A stretch of DNA of 20,165 nucleotides from contig JALSMF010000132.1 of the NCBI GenBank assembly GCA_026987795.1, forward strand, positions 1-20,165, read 5' to 3'. This document shows positions 7,073-16,890 of this stretch, piece after piece (the stretch's first letter is position 1; each line of letters begins with the position of its first letter). Under the pieces are notes generated by a model, which was given only the letters and a program-made list of their open reading frames with translations, made no database searches and was not told where the DNA came from. A program made the position numbers and the translations under genes. This DNA is from Bacteroidales bacterium. Lineage in GTDB: Bacteria > Bacteroidota > Bacteroidia > Bacteroidales > JAADGE01.

Positions 7073-7714
7073 ATGAAAAGCGGTTATATAATAATAAATA
7101 TATTTTTTATTTTATTTTTCGTAAGCAATTGCCGTCCTGAAAAAATATCGGAAAGTAAGAACAAATTTAACTTGGCTGATTCCGCTTTAAATAAATCCGG
7201 CAACAGCCGTGTATCTGCCGATTCTGCTGAAATATTATATATAAAACCAAGAAGTTTAGTTTTTTTCTCACTTTCCGAAAATGAATATAAAAAGTTTATA
7301 CACTTAACAGGAAAAGAGTCTGAACGGGAATTTAATTTAATATATAAAAGATTTAAAACGTTGGCGGAAAATACAAAAAAAGCATTGGGAAATGATAAAA
7401 ATACCGATATTAAAATTTTTTATACCGTAAATCCTGTAATAGGATTTTTAACAAGTTCCGGAGATACTGTTTTTTTTAAAAGAAAAGAAAATGACCTTTT
7501 TGTCGGTCAGATATTTTTTAACGGAGAAGACAGCCTGATAACGGAAGAAGGACTTATGAGAAAAGACAGTTTGGAAAGGTATATTGAAAAATATTTTAAT
7601 ATAAAAGATATTAACATAAAACAAGTATTTATACAATCTGAGAATCAAGGAGTAATGAAGTATGATTCAGTTACGAAAGAGCATAGTGACACTTTAGAGA
7701 TACCTGAAAAATAA
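7073..7714 (+). CDS. Putative lipoprotein of unknown function
   Basis: A 213-residue protein with an N-terminal hydrophobic helix (residues 4-17) leading to VSNC, so Cys20 is a candidate lipidation site. Asn at -1 is unusual, which weakens the lipobox call. After the cysteine comes a Ser/Asn/Lys-rich linker (21-55), then a mixed alpha/beta domain with KFIHLTGKESEREFNLIYKRF and GFLTSSGDTVFFKRKENDLFVGQIFFNGEDSL. I do not recognise a family. The likely location is the periplasm or the periplasmic face of a membrane. The DUF4476 gene follows after 55 bases on the same strand and may be co-transcribed. Confidence 0.65.
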   Translation: MKSGYIIINIFFILFFVSNCRPEKISESKNKFNLADSALNKSGNSRVSADSAEILYIKPRSLVFFSLSENEYKKFIHLTGKESEREFNLIYKRFKTLAENTKKALGNDKNTDIKIFYTVNPVIGFLTSSGDTVFFKRKENDLFVGQIFFNGEDSLITEEGLMRKDSLERYIEKYFNIKDINIKQVFIQSENQGVMKYDSVTKEHSDTLEIPEK

Positions 7715-7769
7715 AAACCGGCATACGAATTGATTTATAATTAATAAATCAAACTTAAAAGGAAAAGCT

Positions 7770-8513
7770 ATGAAAAGATTAATTTTTACCCTGGCAGTTT
7801 TAGGTGTTCTTTTTACACCTGAAAGTTCGGAAGCTCAAAGATACGGAAGTTCCGAATTACGATTAAGAATGGCTGATAACTCAGTATTTACGGTTATTTT
7901 TGACAGAAAAATATATGATGTTCCTACTTCTTTGTTCAGACTTTCCGGAATAAGAGCCGGTTCTCATCGTTTAGTTGTTAAGAAAAGAATAGGAGGCAGG
8001 TACGGCACATACAGAACTGTTTATAACGGAAGTATTTACATACGGGCAAATTCTGTTGTAAGAGCAAGAATAAACAGGTATAACCGGCTTGTAATAAAAA
8101 GCATTACCCCTGTTTATGATGACGGAGGCTACGTTGACGGCGGAGGATATTATAACAAACCGTTGCTGAATCTTGCACAACTGCAAAATTCAATGAGGCA
8201 CGCATCTTTTGAAAACGATAAACGAATTATTGCAGAACAGGCGATATCAACTCACAGAGTAAAAGCCAATCAGGTTTATCGTATATTGACAATGTTCAGT
8301 TTTGAATCTACAAAATTGAAAGTTGCAAAATTTGCATACAGATACTGTGTTGACAAACGCAATTACTACCTTGTAAATAATGCATTTACGTTCAGCAGCA
8401 GTATTCGGGAACTGAATAATTATATAGGCAATTACAGGTCTGATTATTATGATGATGACTGGAATTACTACAATAAAAGAGATTACTATGACGATTATAA
8501 CGACGGCTGGTAA
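7770..8513 (+). CDS. Secreted DUF4476 domain protein
   Basis: A 247-residue exported protein with a signal peptide (residues 1-22, cleavage near SEA-QRY). Residues 28-110 form a beta-rich domain with several GxxxGxxxL/V stretches (SGIRAGSHRLVVKKR), reminiscent of PEGA-type surface modules but not a firm match. Residues 135-222 match DUF4476, a helical Bacteroidota domain recognised here by NDKRIIAEQAI, VKANQVYRILTMFSFESTKLKVAKFAY and NYYLVNNAFTFSSSIRELNNYI. The tail (224-247) is very rich in Tyr and Asp. The function of DUF4476 is unknown. A perfect terminator follows 30 bases after the stop, closing this unit. The start is supported by AAAAGGAAAAG just upstream. Confidence 0.85.
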   Translation: MKRLIFTLAVLGVLFTPESSEAQRYGSSELRLRMADNSVFTVIFDRKIYDVPTSLFRLSGIRAGSHRLVVKKRIGGRYGTYRTVYNGSIYIRANSVVRARINRYNRLVIKSITPVYDDGGYVDGGGYYNKPLLNLAQLQNSMRHASFENDKRIIAEQAISTHRVKANQVYRILTMFSFESTKLKVAKFAYRYCVDKRNYYLVNNAFTFSSSIRELNNYIGNYRSDYYDDDWNYYNKRDYYDDYNDGW

Positions 8514-8540
8514 ACCGGAAAAGTTAAAAAATAATAAAAA

Positions 8541-8574
8541 AGCGGGATTTGCAAGTGCAATATCCCGTTTTTTT
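8541..8574 (+). terminator. Intrinsic terminator after the DUF4476 gene
   Basis: CGGGAT (8543-8548) pairs with ATCCCG (8562-8567), and the stem continues inside with TTGC (8549-8552) and GCAA (8557-8560) across a one-base bulge at 8561. A run of seven T's follows immediately. Confidence 0.88.
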
Positions 8575-8631
8575 ATTGTCGCATAAACGAAAAATGTGAT
8601 TATGACTTATCTAAACAGTTATTTTTTTTAC

Positions 8632-8639
8632 TAACTTTG
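8632..8639 (+). promoter_or_regulatory. -7 element of the transketolase promoter
   Basis: TAACTTTG matches TAnnTTTG, and a transcript would begin about 20 bases before the transketolase ATG. It lies after the preceding terminator, so transketolase is probably a single-gene unit. No TTG is visible at -33. Confidence 0.5.
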
Positions 8640-8664
8640 CTGCCCGAAATTTTAAAAATAAAAA

Positions 8665-10647
8665 ATGAATACTGACTTAATTAAAAAAACGGCAAATACA
8701 GTAAGAGGCTTATCAATTGACGCAATTCAAAAGGCAAATTCAGGGCACCCGGGTTTACCCTTAGGAATGGCAGATGTTACAACAGTGCTTTTTAATGAGC
8801 ATTTAAAATTTAATCCTGAAAATCCTGATTGGTTTGACAGAGACAGATTTGTTTTGTCAGGAGGGCACGGCAGTATGCTTTTATACAGCCTGCTGCATCT
8901 TTACGGATATGATTTAAGTTTGGATGATATTAAAGAATTCAGACAATGGCACAGCAAAACACCCGGTCATCCCGAAGTGCAGGATACGGACGGTGTTGAA
9001 ACAACAACCGGACCTCTCGGGCAAGGACTTGCAAATGCCGTAGGAATGGCTTTGGCAGAAACAATTCTTGCCGCAAAATATAATACAGATATCGAAATAA
9101 TAAACCACTACACTTATGTTACCGCAGGCGACGGCGATTTGCAGGAAGGTATTTCACATGAGGTATGTTCGTTTGCAGGACATAATAAACTCGGGAAGCT
9201 TATTCTGTTTTACGATTCAAACCATATAACAATTGACGGAGACACCAAACTTTCCTTTACGGAAGATACAAAAAAACGTTTTGAAGCATACGATTGGCAA
9301 GTTATTGAAATTGACGGGCATAACTATAATGAAATTAATGAGGCAATTAAAAAAGCAAAATCAGAAACCGAAAAACCCTCAATAATTATTTGCAAAACAA
9401 CTATTGGTTTCGGCAGTCCTAATAAAGCCGGAACTCATGATGTACACGGCTCTCCGCTCGGTGAAGAAGAAATTATTTTAACAAAAGAGAATTTAGACAT
9501 CTCAACTGAAAAATTTTATGTTCCTGATGAGGTATATGAATTTACAAAACAAAAAATAAAAAAAGGAAAAGAGTTTGAAGAATTATGGAATGAACTGTTA
9601 GCAAAATATACGAAAAATAATGAAGATGCCGCTAAAGAATTGAAGCAAATAATTGAAAATAAACTTCCGGAAATTAAAATTGAAGAATTTGAAACCGGAA
9701 CAAAACTTGCCACAAGAGCATCTTCCGGAAAAGTAATAGAACAACTTGCAGACCAACTTCCTAATCTTATCGGAGGCTCGGCAGATTTAACCCCTTCTAA
9801 CAAAACCAAAGCAAAAAGTCAGTCGTCTTACAGCCCGGATAACCGCTGGGGTACTTATATACATTACGGTATTCGTGAATTCGGAATGGCGGGAATTATG
9901 AACGGAATTGCTTTGCACGGCGGGTTAATACCTTACGGCGGAACATTCTTTGTATTTTCTGACTATATGCGTTCGGCAATGCGAATGGCGGCACTTATGG
10001 GAATAAGAGTTATCTATGTTTTAACGCACGATTCTATAGGCTTGGGTGAAGACGGACCTACGCATCAACCCGTTGAACATTTGGCATCTTTGAGAGCAAT
10101 TCCTAATTTAACGGTTTTTCGCCCGGCAGATGCTAACGAAACGGCTCTTGCATGGAAACTTGCTTTACAAAATACTTCCGGTCCTTCTGTTTTGGTGCTT
10201 ACCAGACAAGGATTGCCGACGGTAAACAGAAACGGCAGAGATTTTGCAAAAATAGAAGAAGCCGAAAAAGGTGCTTATGCCGTCAGCGATGATGTTGATT
10301 TTGATATTATTCTAATGGCATCCGGTTCGGAAGTCGAAATGGCCGTTAAGGCAAAAGAAATGCTGAACAAAGACGGAATTGAAGTGAGGGTTGTTTCATT
10401 TTTATCTATGGAAGTATTTGATAATCAGAATGATATATATAAAGATGAATTGCTTCCGGAAAGGTGCGAAAAACGAATAGCTGTTGAGGCTGCATCGAAT
10501 ATGTCGTGGTATAAATATGTCGGGACCAAAGGAAAAGTTATCGGGATTAATAAATTCGGAGCTTCAGCCCCTTACGAGAAACTTTATGAAGAATACGGTA
10601 TTACCGCAGATGCAGTCTATACTGCCGCAAAAAATATGTTAAATTGA
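8665..10647 (+). CDS. tkt: Transketolase
   Basis: A 660-residue thiamine-diphosphate enzyme that moves two-carbon ketol units in the non-oxidative pentose phosphate pathway. The length is that of the full-size bacterial enzyme, not of the split type. The N-terminal PP domain has SGHPG (26-30), GGHGSML (67-73) and GPLGQG (116-121). The ThDP/Mg motif begins at GDGDLQEG (155-162) and continues to the Asp-Ser-Asn-His stretch near 184. The Pyr domain holds the catalytic glutamate in IREFGMAG (Glu405) and DSIGLGEDGPTHQP, a hallmark transketolase loop. The C-terminal domain starts near residue 530. It is cytosolic. It stands alone between a terminator upstream and a shared bidirectional terminator downstream, with no other pentose phosphate gene in view. 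Confidence 0.98.
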   Translation: MNTDLIKKTANTVRGLSIDAIQKANSGHPGLPLGMADVTTVLFNEHLKFNPENPDWFDRDRFVLSGGHGSMLLYSLLHLYGYDLSLDDIKEFRQWHSKTPGHPEVQDTDGVETTTGPLGQGLANAVGMALAETILAAKYNTDIEIINHYTYVTAGDGDLQEGISHEVCSFAGHNKLGKLILFYDSNHITIDGDTKLSFTEDTKKRFEAYDWQVIEIDGHNYNEINEAIKKAKSETEKPSIIICKTTIGFGSPNKAGTHDVHGSPLGEEEIILTKENLDISTEKFYVPDEVYEFTKQKIKKGKEFEELWNELLAKYTKNNEDAAKELKQIIENKLPEIKIEEFETGTKLATRASSGKVIEQLADQLPNLIGGSADLTPSNKTKAKSQSSYSPDNRWGTYIHYGIREFGMAGIMNGIALHGGLIPYGGTFFVFSDYMRSAMRMAALMGIRVIYVLTHDSIGLGEDGPTHQPVEHLASLRAIPNLTVFRPADANETALAWKLALQNTSGPSVLVLTRQGLPTVNRNGRDFAKIEEAEKGAYAVSDDVDFDIILMASGSEVEMAVKAKEMLNKDGIEVRVVSFLSMEVFDNQNDIYKDELLPERCEKRIAVEAASNMSWYKYVGTKGKVIGINKFGASAPYEKLYEEYGITADAVYTAAKNMLN

Positions 10648-10672
10648 ATAACGTAAATCTTTTTAAATAAAA

Positions 10673-10698
10673 AGAGGCTGTCTTTTTCGGCAGCCTCT
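10673..10698. terminator. Bidirectional terminator between transketolase and macroglobulin genes
   Basis: AGAGGCTG (10673-10680) and CAGCCTCT (10691-10698) form an 8-bp stem around a 10-base loop. On the minus strand the run TTTTTATTT follows directly, a good terminator for the macroglobulin gene. On the plus strand a weaker T-rich tract (TGTTTTATCTTTTTT) follows. It lies in the 66-base gap between two convergent genes. Confidence 0.75.
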
Positions 10699-10713
10699 CC
10701 TGTTTTATCTTTT

Positions 10714-13700
10714 TTATTTTTTAACATCAACTCTCACCCCTTCGGAATGTGCCGTAAATTCAGGTGCATACATACATTGAATTGTCGTAATGCCGTTTGA
10801 AAAATCGCCTTCGTGGGTTACACGCAGAGGATATTCAAAAACATAGGTTCCTTTTGGCAGATATTCCATAAAGAAATTGGTTGAGGCATCTTTGGTTGTT
10901 TCGTAATAGCCCAAACCGTCTTGGTATTTGTAGCCGGAAAAAACGTTTATCGGTTCAAAGCCGCTTGCTCGCATATCTTTCATATGGATGTATTCCATTT
11001 GGCGGTCAACACGAAGTTCAATGCGAACAATTACCTTATCGCCGATTTTCAGTTTTGCCTTGTCGGAAATCGGCTCTGTTACTTTGCCTCTTTCGGTAAG
11101 TTTTTCGATAAATAATTGTTTTTTGAGTTTCAGCGGTGTTTTGTGCGGTGTTATTTTATCTAAATCTTCGAAATATTGCCAATACATTGCACCCCAACTC
11201 ACGCCTTCGTCTGTTTTTTTTACGGAAATATTTCCCATTTCGGGTTTTATTTCGTTTCCGTTCCATGAAGTTTTAAAATAACCGGTTCCGGCTTCAATTT
11301 TCAGGTCTTTTTGTTGTTTCGGGTCAAATTTTTTGCCGGCGATTTTTATTTCGACTTGCTTATCGCTTACAAGCCAATCGCTTCCTCGCATTAACAAAGC
11401 ATAAACGGCTTCGGCAGTGGCTTTGGTTGTTTTCCAGTATTGGGTTTGTTTTTGTTTCAGCAACCAAATTTTCATATCGTTTACAGCTTGTGTATCTTTT
11501 GCAACTTCATCAAAAACTTCAATCATAAGTGCCTGAAATTCAATAGGTGCCTGATACCAATACCAGCCGCTGACATTATCTTTCCAATACATTCCGAGTT
11601 CTTTGTGATTAATCGAATGTTCTTTCAACGATTTTACGATTTCCTGTTCGGTGTGAATGCCTGTTTTTGCTTGCGGTTGTCGATACAATGCCAAAGCAAT
11701 CATTCCCTGCATATATTTGCTTTGCGAAAGCCAATATTTTTTTGCCTGTTCGAGGTAATAATCATACGCTTCCTGCGAATGCTTCGGCACGGGAATATCC
11801 GAAAAATAACTTCTTCCGTAAAGGTATTGAATTGCCGAATACGACAGATGATTTTTTTCGAGTTCTTCTTTTTTGTAATGTTGTTTCAGCCAATCGTAAT
11901 CTTTTTTTATTCTTGTATCTAAATATCCGATTGCTTTTTTCAGCATACTGAAAGTTTTTTGGTCTTGCCTTACGGATTTTACGCCGAGTTTGTCGAGATG
12001 TCCCATTCCGGTAACGATGTATTGCGTAATATAGCAGCTTTCGGGCATACCTTCGAACCAGGGCCAACTGCCGTTTGATTTTTGTGCTTTTTGTATTTTA
12101 CGCAGAGCGATATTCAATTCATTGCCCATTTTATTAAGGTCGAAAAGTAAACCGATGCGCTTTTTGCGTTCGCTTTCGTTTTTTCCCTGCAAAACCCAGG
12201 GCGTTTCTTTCAAAAGAACGGCTTTCAGTTCCTGATTTTTTTCAAGATTTGAAATTAAAGCACCGGCATTTTCTTGTTTCCAACTGTCGAAAACGCGTTT
12301 TATTTTCGGATTTGAATTTGCGATATGCGATGCGATGCTGTTGGCATAAAAACGACTGAATCTTTGTTCGGTACATTCGTAAGGATATTCCATAAGGTAG
12401 GGCAATGCCTGTACAGCATACCATGCCGGATTTGAGGTAAATTCAAGCGTTAATTTATAATTTCGAATACTTGACGAATTTCCGGAATTGAGCAGTTTTT
12501 TAAATTTGAAATTCTTGGTTTCTTTTCCCCTTATCGGAAGCGGCATACTTTCGGTAACAAGTATTCTATTGCTTAATACGGGCAAAGGTTTTTGCTCGCC
12601 GTCGGAAAAATCGCCGGCTTTTGCTACTACTCTATACATAATTGCCCCGATGCCTTCGGGTACGGCAAGTTTCCATTCCGTAAGCGTATTTCCGCCTGCT
12701 TTTACGGTAAAACTTTTATTTGCTTTTTCGCCCGAAATGAGAATATTTACCGGTTTCATCGAAATAGCATCGAAAAATTCGAGTTTTACGTTTCCGATTA
12801 AATCTTTTTCGGAAATATTACTGATTTTTACGGGGAAAGTAATTTTATCATTTTCGCGGAGAAAACGCGGTGCATTAGGCATCAGCATTAAATCTTTTTG
12901 TGTAACAAGTTCTTCGTTGATAAAACCGTATTTTAAGTCTTTGGTGGTTGCAAAACCCATCATTTTCCACTTCGTTAAACTTTCCGGTACGGTAAAACTG
13001 ATGATAATTTCACCTTTTTCGTTTGTTTTAAGATGCGGATAAAAAAATGCCGTTTCATTAAAATTTGTTCTTACTTTTATGTTTGAAAAATCTTCATCGT
13101 TATTCGATATTTCAATTTTATCCGTTTCTAATTCTTTTTTTTCAGAAGTAGGAGGCACTCCGGAAACTTCACGCGATAATTTTACGCCTTTTCTTTTATA
13201 ATGCGGAGTGGTTTCAAGTCCTTCGAGATCAATGTTTTTAGCGAAATAGCTGAATATTTCGGAGATACTTGAAGAAGTATTATTATAGTAAATATCTATA
13301 AAGCCGAACCAATTGAATTTGCTGTAATTCAGTATTTTATAAATAGGGATTTTGTCGAGGTTTTCTTTTATTAACTGAGAGTTAGAGCTTGTGAAAGTTC
13401 CTGTCGTAAAAGGTTTTGATGAGTAATATGAGTTGTATATATTAAAACTCCAGTTATTTTTTTTGAACCGGTCGAGTGATGCATCGTACAGAGTTGCGAG
13501 CATTTCGGCGGCAACTTTTTCGCCTTTGGGTCCTTTTATTTTTATTTTCCACTCTTCTTTTTGTCCGGGATAGAGTTTATCGCGGAATGTTTCAAATTCA
13601 ATATCCAATTTTTTGTTTGAATAAGGAACAATAACGGTTGAAGTATAATTATAAATTCGATTGTCTTTTATAAATGCAAAATGTACGGCAAAATTACCTA

Positions 13701-16700
13701 TGTCGTCTTCCGTTACGGGAATTGTTATGAGTTTTTGCTCGTTATTTAATTTCAGGTATTCGGTTTTTACGATTTTGTCCTTTTTTTCTATTTGAAAAAT
13801 CAGATTGACATTTTTGTATGACGAGCCGATTAAAAAAGCGGCTTTTTCACCGGGTTCACATATGAGTTTTACAGGTTTATAAAAACTCGGTGTTTTAAAT
13901 GCAGGTTTTTTTGTTTTATGTGACGTAAGTTTGAAAAAATGCTTGTTGCTTACAGGGTTTCCGAAAGAGTCTTTTGATTTTATTTCAAGAATATAATATC
14001 CGTTTTCGGCATTTTTCAAAAATGATAAGTCTAATTTCTTGTTTTTTTCGGTATTAAATTTCGTTGAAAAAACTTTTTCTTCTTTTTCAAGGTTTTGTTG
14101 CAGATTTTCATCGGTATATACGTTTTCGGGAAATTGTTTATACCATTCTTCTTTGGTATAATTTTGCTTCTCCGGCGCAGCCCACAGCCGATTTCTTAAA
14201 AGTACGGGGTTGTCTTTTTGTTTGTAAATTTTTACTTCGCCTTCGGCGGGGATAAGCTTGCCGTTAAGGTTTTGCGTATTTATGTTATATTCAAATTTTG
14301 CATCTTTTTCAAATTCAGCAATGTCTTTGTCTATAATTTCGGGAACGGGAACACTGACTTGCAATGCTCTGTAACCGATTTGGATATAACCGGTTGTACT
14401 TTGAGTTTCGCCGTTTATGTCGGTTACGTCGGCAATTATTTTATAACTGAAATAGGTAAATTCATTTTCGGGCATACTTAAATCGGGCAGTGCTTCGAAA
14501 TTAATTTTAAACTTGCCTTGTTCATCGGTTTTTGTAGTTCCGTTTTTTATTTCGGTCGGTTGTGTGCTGAAATTCCAAAACCACCAGCCTCGCCATTTCG
14601 GTGTTCTGATAATTCTGTATTTTACGGATGCATCGGTCAGCGGAGTTCCGGCATAAGATTTTGCTTCGCCTTCTGCCGTTACGGTTTCTTTCAGCAGATA
14701 GTTTCCTTTAAAAGGCAGCATTTTTACTTCAAATTTCGGTCTTTTGTATTCTTCAACTGAAAAAGAAAGGGTACCGTAGTCACTTTTCAGTTGAAATTGA
14801 CCGTTTAATACGCCTTGCGGCAGAATAAACGTACCGCTGAATGTTCCGAATTCGTTTGTTTTTAATTTTAGTTCGCTTACTTTCTGATAATTAACATCAT
14901 ACAGAACAACTGTTTCTTCTTTGTTCGTTATGATTTTGTTTGTTTCTTGGTTTGACAGAATGGATATTCCTTTGAAAAATACGGTTTGTCCGGGGCGGTA
15001 TATGGCTCTGTCGGTGAAAAAATACGTACGTCTGCGAAAGGTGTTGTCTTTTTTGTAATCATACAAGTAGAAGGACTCATCACTTGTTAAAAAGTCGTTT
15101 TCGAGTTTAAAATCAATATTCCAACTGTTATAAGAGTTTTTCTTTTCGGGCGGGATAACGAAAGTTCCGTTTTTATCGGTTATGTAGGTTTCTTTTGTAT
15201 TTCGGATATATTTTTTTAAAGCGGAATTGTATTTTTTGTTCCAAACCGTACATTTTACGCCTTGCAGAGGAAGTCCCGTTTTTCGGTTTAAAACCCAAAG
15301 TTTTAGGGCACCGCCGTCTTGTTCTTGTGTTATGTAGCTTATGTTTGAAACTGTTATGCTTTTATATGTTGCAAGTCCTTTGTCATAGGTGAAATTTTTA
15401 TTATCGGAAATAAAAATGAGGTAAAATCCGACATCCAAACCGTCGCTTAAGAGTTCTGTCGAGTGTGTGTTAAAATCGCCGTCATTCGGTATTTTTTGCG
15501 AAAATTGTTTTACGGTTTGCGAGTTTTGAAAAATTTTATCGTAAAATTCAGTTCCGTATCGCTTTTCTGAGAATTTTAAGTATTTATTCATGTCAATTTT
15601 TGCAATGCGGATATAAATTTCATTGATATTTCGGTAGGTAATTTTTGCCGAAAATTTTGAGTTGCCCGGAATTATTTTTTCCGTTTCGACGGAAAGATTG
15701 TGAAATTGTATGTCACTGCTTAAGGTTTTTGCAACTTCTGCAGCATGTGTCTTTGGGTATTTTTTTATGATGTTTTCACATATTTCAAAAGCTGTTTTTT
15801 TATAGTATTTGTATTTTTCTGTGTCTTTATTTTTCGGGTTGTATTTACTTGACTGTTTTTTGTATAATTTTGCTTTTACGATAGAAATTTCACCGGAAAA
15901 CGGAGTATCGGAATATTTTTTTTCAAGATTTGAAAGGGCATTCAGGTATAGCTCGTCTTTTTTAGGATTAACGGAAAATTGATAGACGAATTTCAGGCGT
16001 TTTAAATCCGCATCAATCAAAGCATCTTTATTTTTTGTGTCGGAAAGTCGAAATTTTAATAGATCCTGCAAGAGACAAATTCCGTGAAAGTGCAGCGAAA
16101 GGAAGTCGGAAGATACAATTTCTTTATTTGCAAATGATTGTGCATCATCAAAATAATATGCTTCTTCAATTTCAAAATTATCAGCCGGTTTTGTAAGGGA
16201 CGTTTCTGTGCTTGAGAAAAAATCGATTGCTTTATTTGCCAAAAAGTCATAAAGTGTAGGGCGGAGATTTTTTGGTTTATTGCCTTCGATAATAAGTTCT
16301 TTAAAATCGGAAATCGGAAATTTTTTTAGTTGCTCGGGGTCGGAAACCGAAGCTGTGTATGCTTTGATGGTTTTCTCGACGAGGTAATCGAGTGTCCATG
16401 TTTTTATATCGTTGTTATCGAAATTTACGGTGTTTGTTCTTTTCTGAAATTTGTATCGATTTTTTTGGTAATACCACCAATACATATCTGCAAGCATTGA
16501 ATTCATAATTGCGTTGTCGGGAAAATCTGCCGTTTGTGCCGTGCTGTCAAGTTTTTTGCAAAGTCGTTCAAAAGCATTTTCCTCTATTTGATTTTTGTAT
16601 TTTAAGTTATAAATAAAAGATTTGATAACTTGCTGTGAGTTGTTTTCTGTTTTTGCTTTTGTATAAATCTCTTCAACAACTTTTAATGCCGATTTCGGGA

Positions 16701-16830
16701 GTCCTTTTTTTTCAAGCGAGTCGATTTTTTGCCATTTTGTTTGATAGAATGTCATTTTTTGAGCTTTAAGTTTTATTGTAAATACTGTAAATATTAAAAA
16801 AGAAATGAGAAAAATAATTTTGGTTTTCAT
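10714..16830 (-). CDS. Large alpha-2-macroglobulin family protein with thioester motif
   Basis: A 2038-residue exported protein. A signal peptide ends near LKAQ (residues 21-24). No lipobox is visible, unlike E. coli YfhM. Residues 25-400 are helical and look TPR-like. A carboxypeptidase-regulatory-like beta segment (NRKTGLPLQGVKCTVW) sits near 510-565. The MG2-type signature TDRAIYRPGQTVFFKGI is at 606-622, followed by further macroglobulin beta domains. The A2M domain (FFYPHLKTNEKGEIIISFTVPESLTKWKMMGFAT) starts near 1262. A Glu/Lys/Asp-rich stretch just before it (about 1215-1260) could be the bait region. The thioester motif CTEQ is intact: Cys1486, Glu1488, Gln1489. It is followed by an alpha/alpha toroid, and MG10-like beta structure closes the protein. 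Family members trap attacking proteases in the periplasm. No pbpC gene is adjacent. Confidence 0.93.
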   Translation of the reverse strand: MKTKIIFLISFLIFTVFTIKLKAQKMTFYQTKWQKIDSLEKKGLPKSALKVVEEIYTKAKTENNSQQVIKSFIYNLKYKNQIEENAFERLCKKLDSTAQTADFPDNAIMNSMLADMYWWYYQKNRYKFQKRTNTVNFDNNDIKTWTLDYLVEKTIKAYTASVSDPEQLKKFPISDFKELIIEGNKPKNLRPTLYDFLANKAIDFFSSTETSLTKPADNFEIEEAYYFDDAQSFANKEIVSSDFLSLHFHGICLLQDLLKFRLSDTKNKDALIDADLKRLKFVYQFSVNPKKDELYLNALSNLEKKYSDTPFSGEISIVKAKLYKKQSSKYNPKNKDTEKYKYYKKTAFEICENIIKKYPKTHAAEVAKTLSSDIQFHNLSVETEKIIPGNSKFSAKITYRNINEIYIRIAKIDMNKYLKFSEKRYGTEFYDKIFQNSQTVKQFSQKIPNDGDFNTHSTELLSDGLDVGFYLIFISDNKNFTYDKGLATYKSITVSNISYITQEQDGGALKLWVLNRKTGLPLQGVKCTVWNKKYNSALKKYIRNTKETYITDKNGTFVIPPEKKNSYNSWNIDFKLENDFLTSDESFYLYDYKKDNTFRRRTYFFTDRAIYRPGQTVFFKGISILSNQETNKIITNKEETVVLYDVNYQKVSELKLKTNEFGTFSGTFILPQGVLNGQFQLKSDYGTLSFSVEEYKRPKFEVKMLPFKGNYLLKETVTAEGEAKSYAGTPLTDASVKYRIIRTPKWRGWWFWNFSTQPTEIKNGTTKTDEQGKFKINFEALPDLSMPENEFTYFSYKIIADVTDINGETQSTTGYIQIGYRALQVSVPVPEIIDKDIAEFEKDAKFEYNINTQNLNGKLIPAEGEVKIYKQKDNPVLLRNRLWAAPEKQNYTKEEWYKQFPENVYTDENLQQNLEKEEKVFSTKFNTEKNKKLDLSFLKNAENGYYILEIKSKDSFGNPVSNKHFFKLTSHKTKKPAFKTPSFYKPVKLICEPGEKAAFLIGSSYKNVNLIFQIEKKDKIVKTEYLKLNNEQKLITIPVTEDDIGNFAVHFAFIKDNRIYNYTSTVIVPYSNKKLDIEFETFRDKLYPGQKEEWKIKIKGPKGEKVAAEMLATLYDASLDRFKKNNWSFNIYNSYYSSKPFTTGTFTSSNSQLIKENLDKIPIYKILNYSKFNWFGFIDIYYNNTSSSISEIFSYFAKNIDLEGLETTPHYKRKGVKLSREVSGVPPTSEKKELETDKIEISNNDEDFSNIKVRTNFNETAFFYPHLKTNEKGEIIISFTVPESLTKWKMMGFATTKDLKYGFINEELVTQKDLMLMPNAPRFLRENDKITFPVKISNISEKDLIGNVKLEFFDAISMKPVNILISGEKANKSFTVKAGGNTLTEWKLAVPEGIGAIMYRVVAKAGDFSDGEQKPLPVLSNRILVTESMPLPIRGKETKNFKFKKLLNSGNSSSIRNYKLTLEFTSNPAWYAVQALPYLMEYPYECTEQRFSRFYANSIASHIANSNPKIKRVFDSWKQENAGALISNLEKNQELKAVLLKETPWVLQGKNESERKKRIGLLFDLNKMGNELNIALRKIQKAQKSNGSWPWFEGMPESCYITQYIVTGMGHLDKLGVKSVRQDQKTFSMLKKAIGYLDTRIKKDYDWLKQHYKKEELEKNHLSYSAIQYLYGRSYFSDIPVPKHSQEAYDYYLEQAKKYWLSQSKYMQGMIALALYRQPQAKTGIHTEQEIVKSLKEHSINHKELGMYWKDNVSGWYWYQAPIEFQALMIEVFDEVAKDTQAVNDMKIWLLKQKQTQYWKTTKATAEAVYALLMRGSDWLVSDKQVEIKIAGKKFDPKQQKDLKIEAGTGYFKTSWNGNEIKPEMGNISVKKTDEGVSWGAMYWQYFEDLDKITPHKTPLKLKKQLFIEKLTERGKVTEPISDKAKLKIGDKVIVRIELRVDRQMEYIHMKDMRASGFEPINVFSGYKYQDGLGYYETTKDASTNFFMEYLPKGTYVFEYPLRVTHEGDFSNGITTIQCMYAPEFTAHSEGVRVDVKK

Positions 16831-16838
16831 AGTCTTGA

Positions 16839-16846
16839 CAAATTTA
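16839..16846 (-). promoter_or_regulatory. Possible -7 element for the macroglobulin gene
   Basis: TAAATTTG on the minus strand matches TAnnTTTG, but it ends only eight bases before the start codon, so the message would be nearly leaderless. This is a weak call in AT-rich DNA. Confidence 0.25.
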
Positions 16847-16890
16847 AAGAGGTTTTGTTTCTGTAAAGATAAATAAAATTATTTATTTCC

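Noticed and set aside
7732..7750. Small inverted repeat GATTTAT-AATTA-ATAAATC ahead of the DUF4476 gene
   Set aside because: It is entirely A/T except for the end pair, so chance occurrence is likely and the stem would be very weak. No T-tract terminator context is present.
11440..11922. Plus-strand open frame of 160 codons opposite the macroglobulin gene
   Set aside because: It is an antisense shadow of a clearly coding region, rich in Phe, Ile and Cys as expected from the reverse complement of Lys/Glu-rich sequence.
12488..13042. Plus-strand open frame of 184 codons opposite the macroglobulin gene
   Set aside because: Same reason: it is antisense to conserved A2M-domain codons and has no motif of its own.
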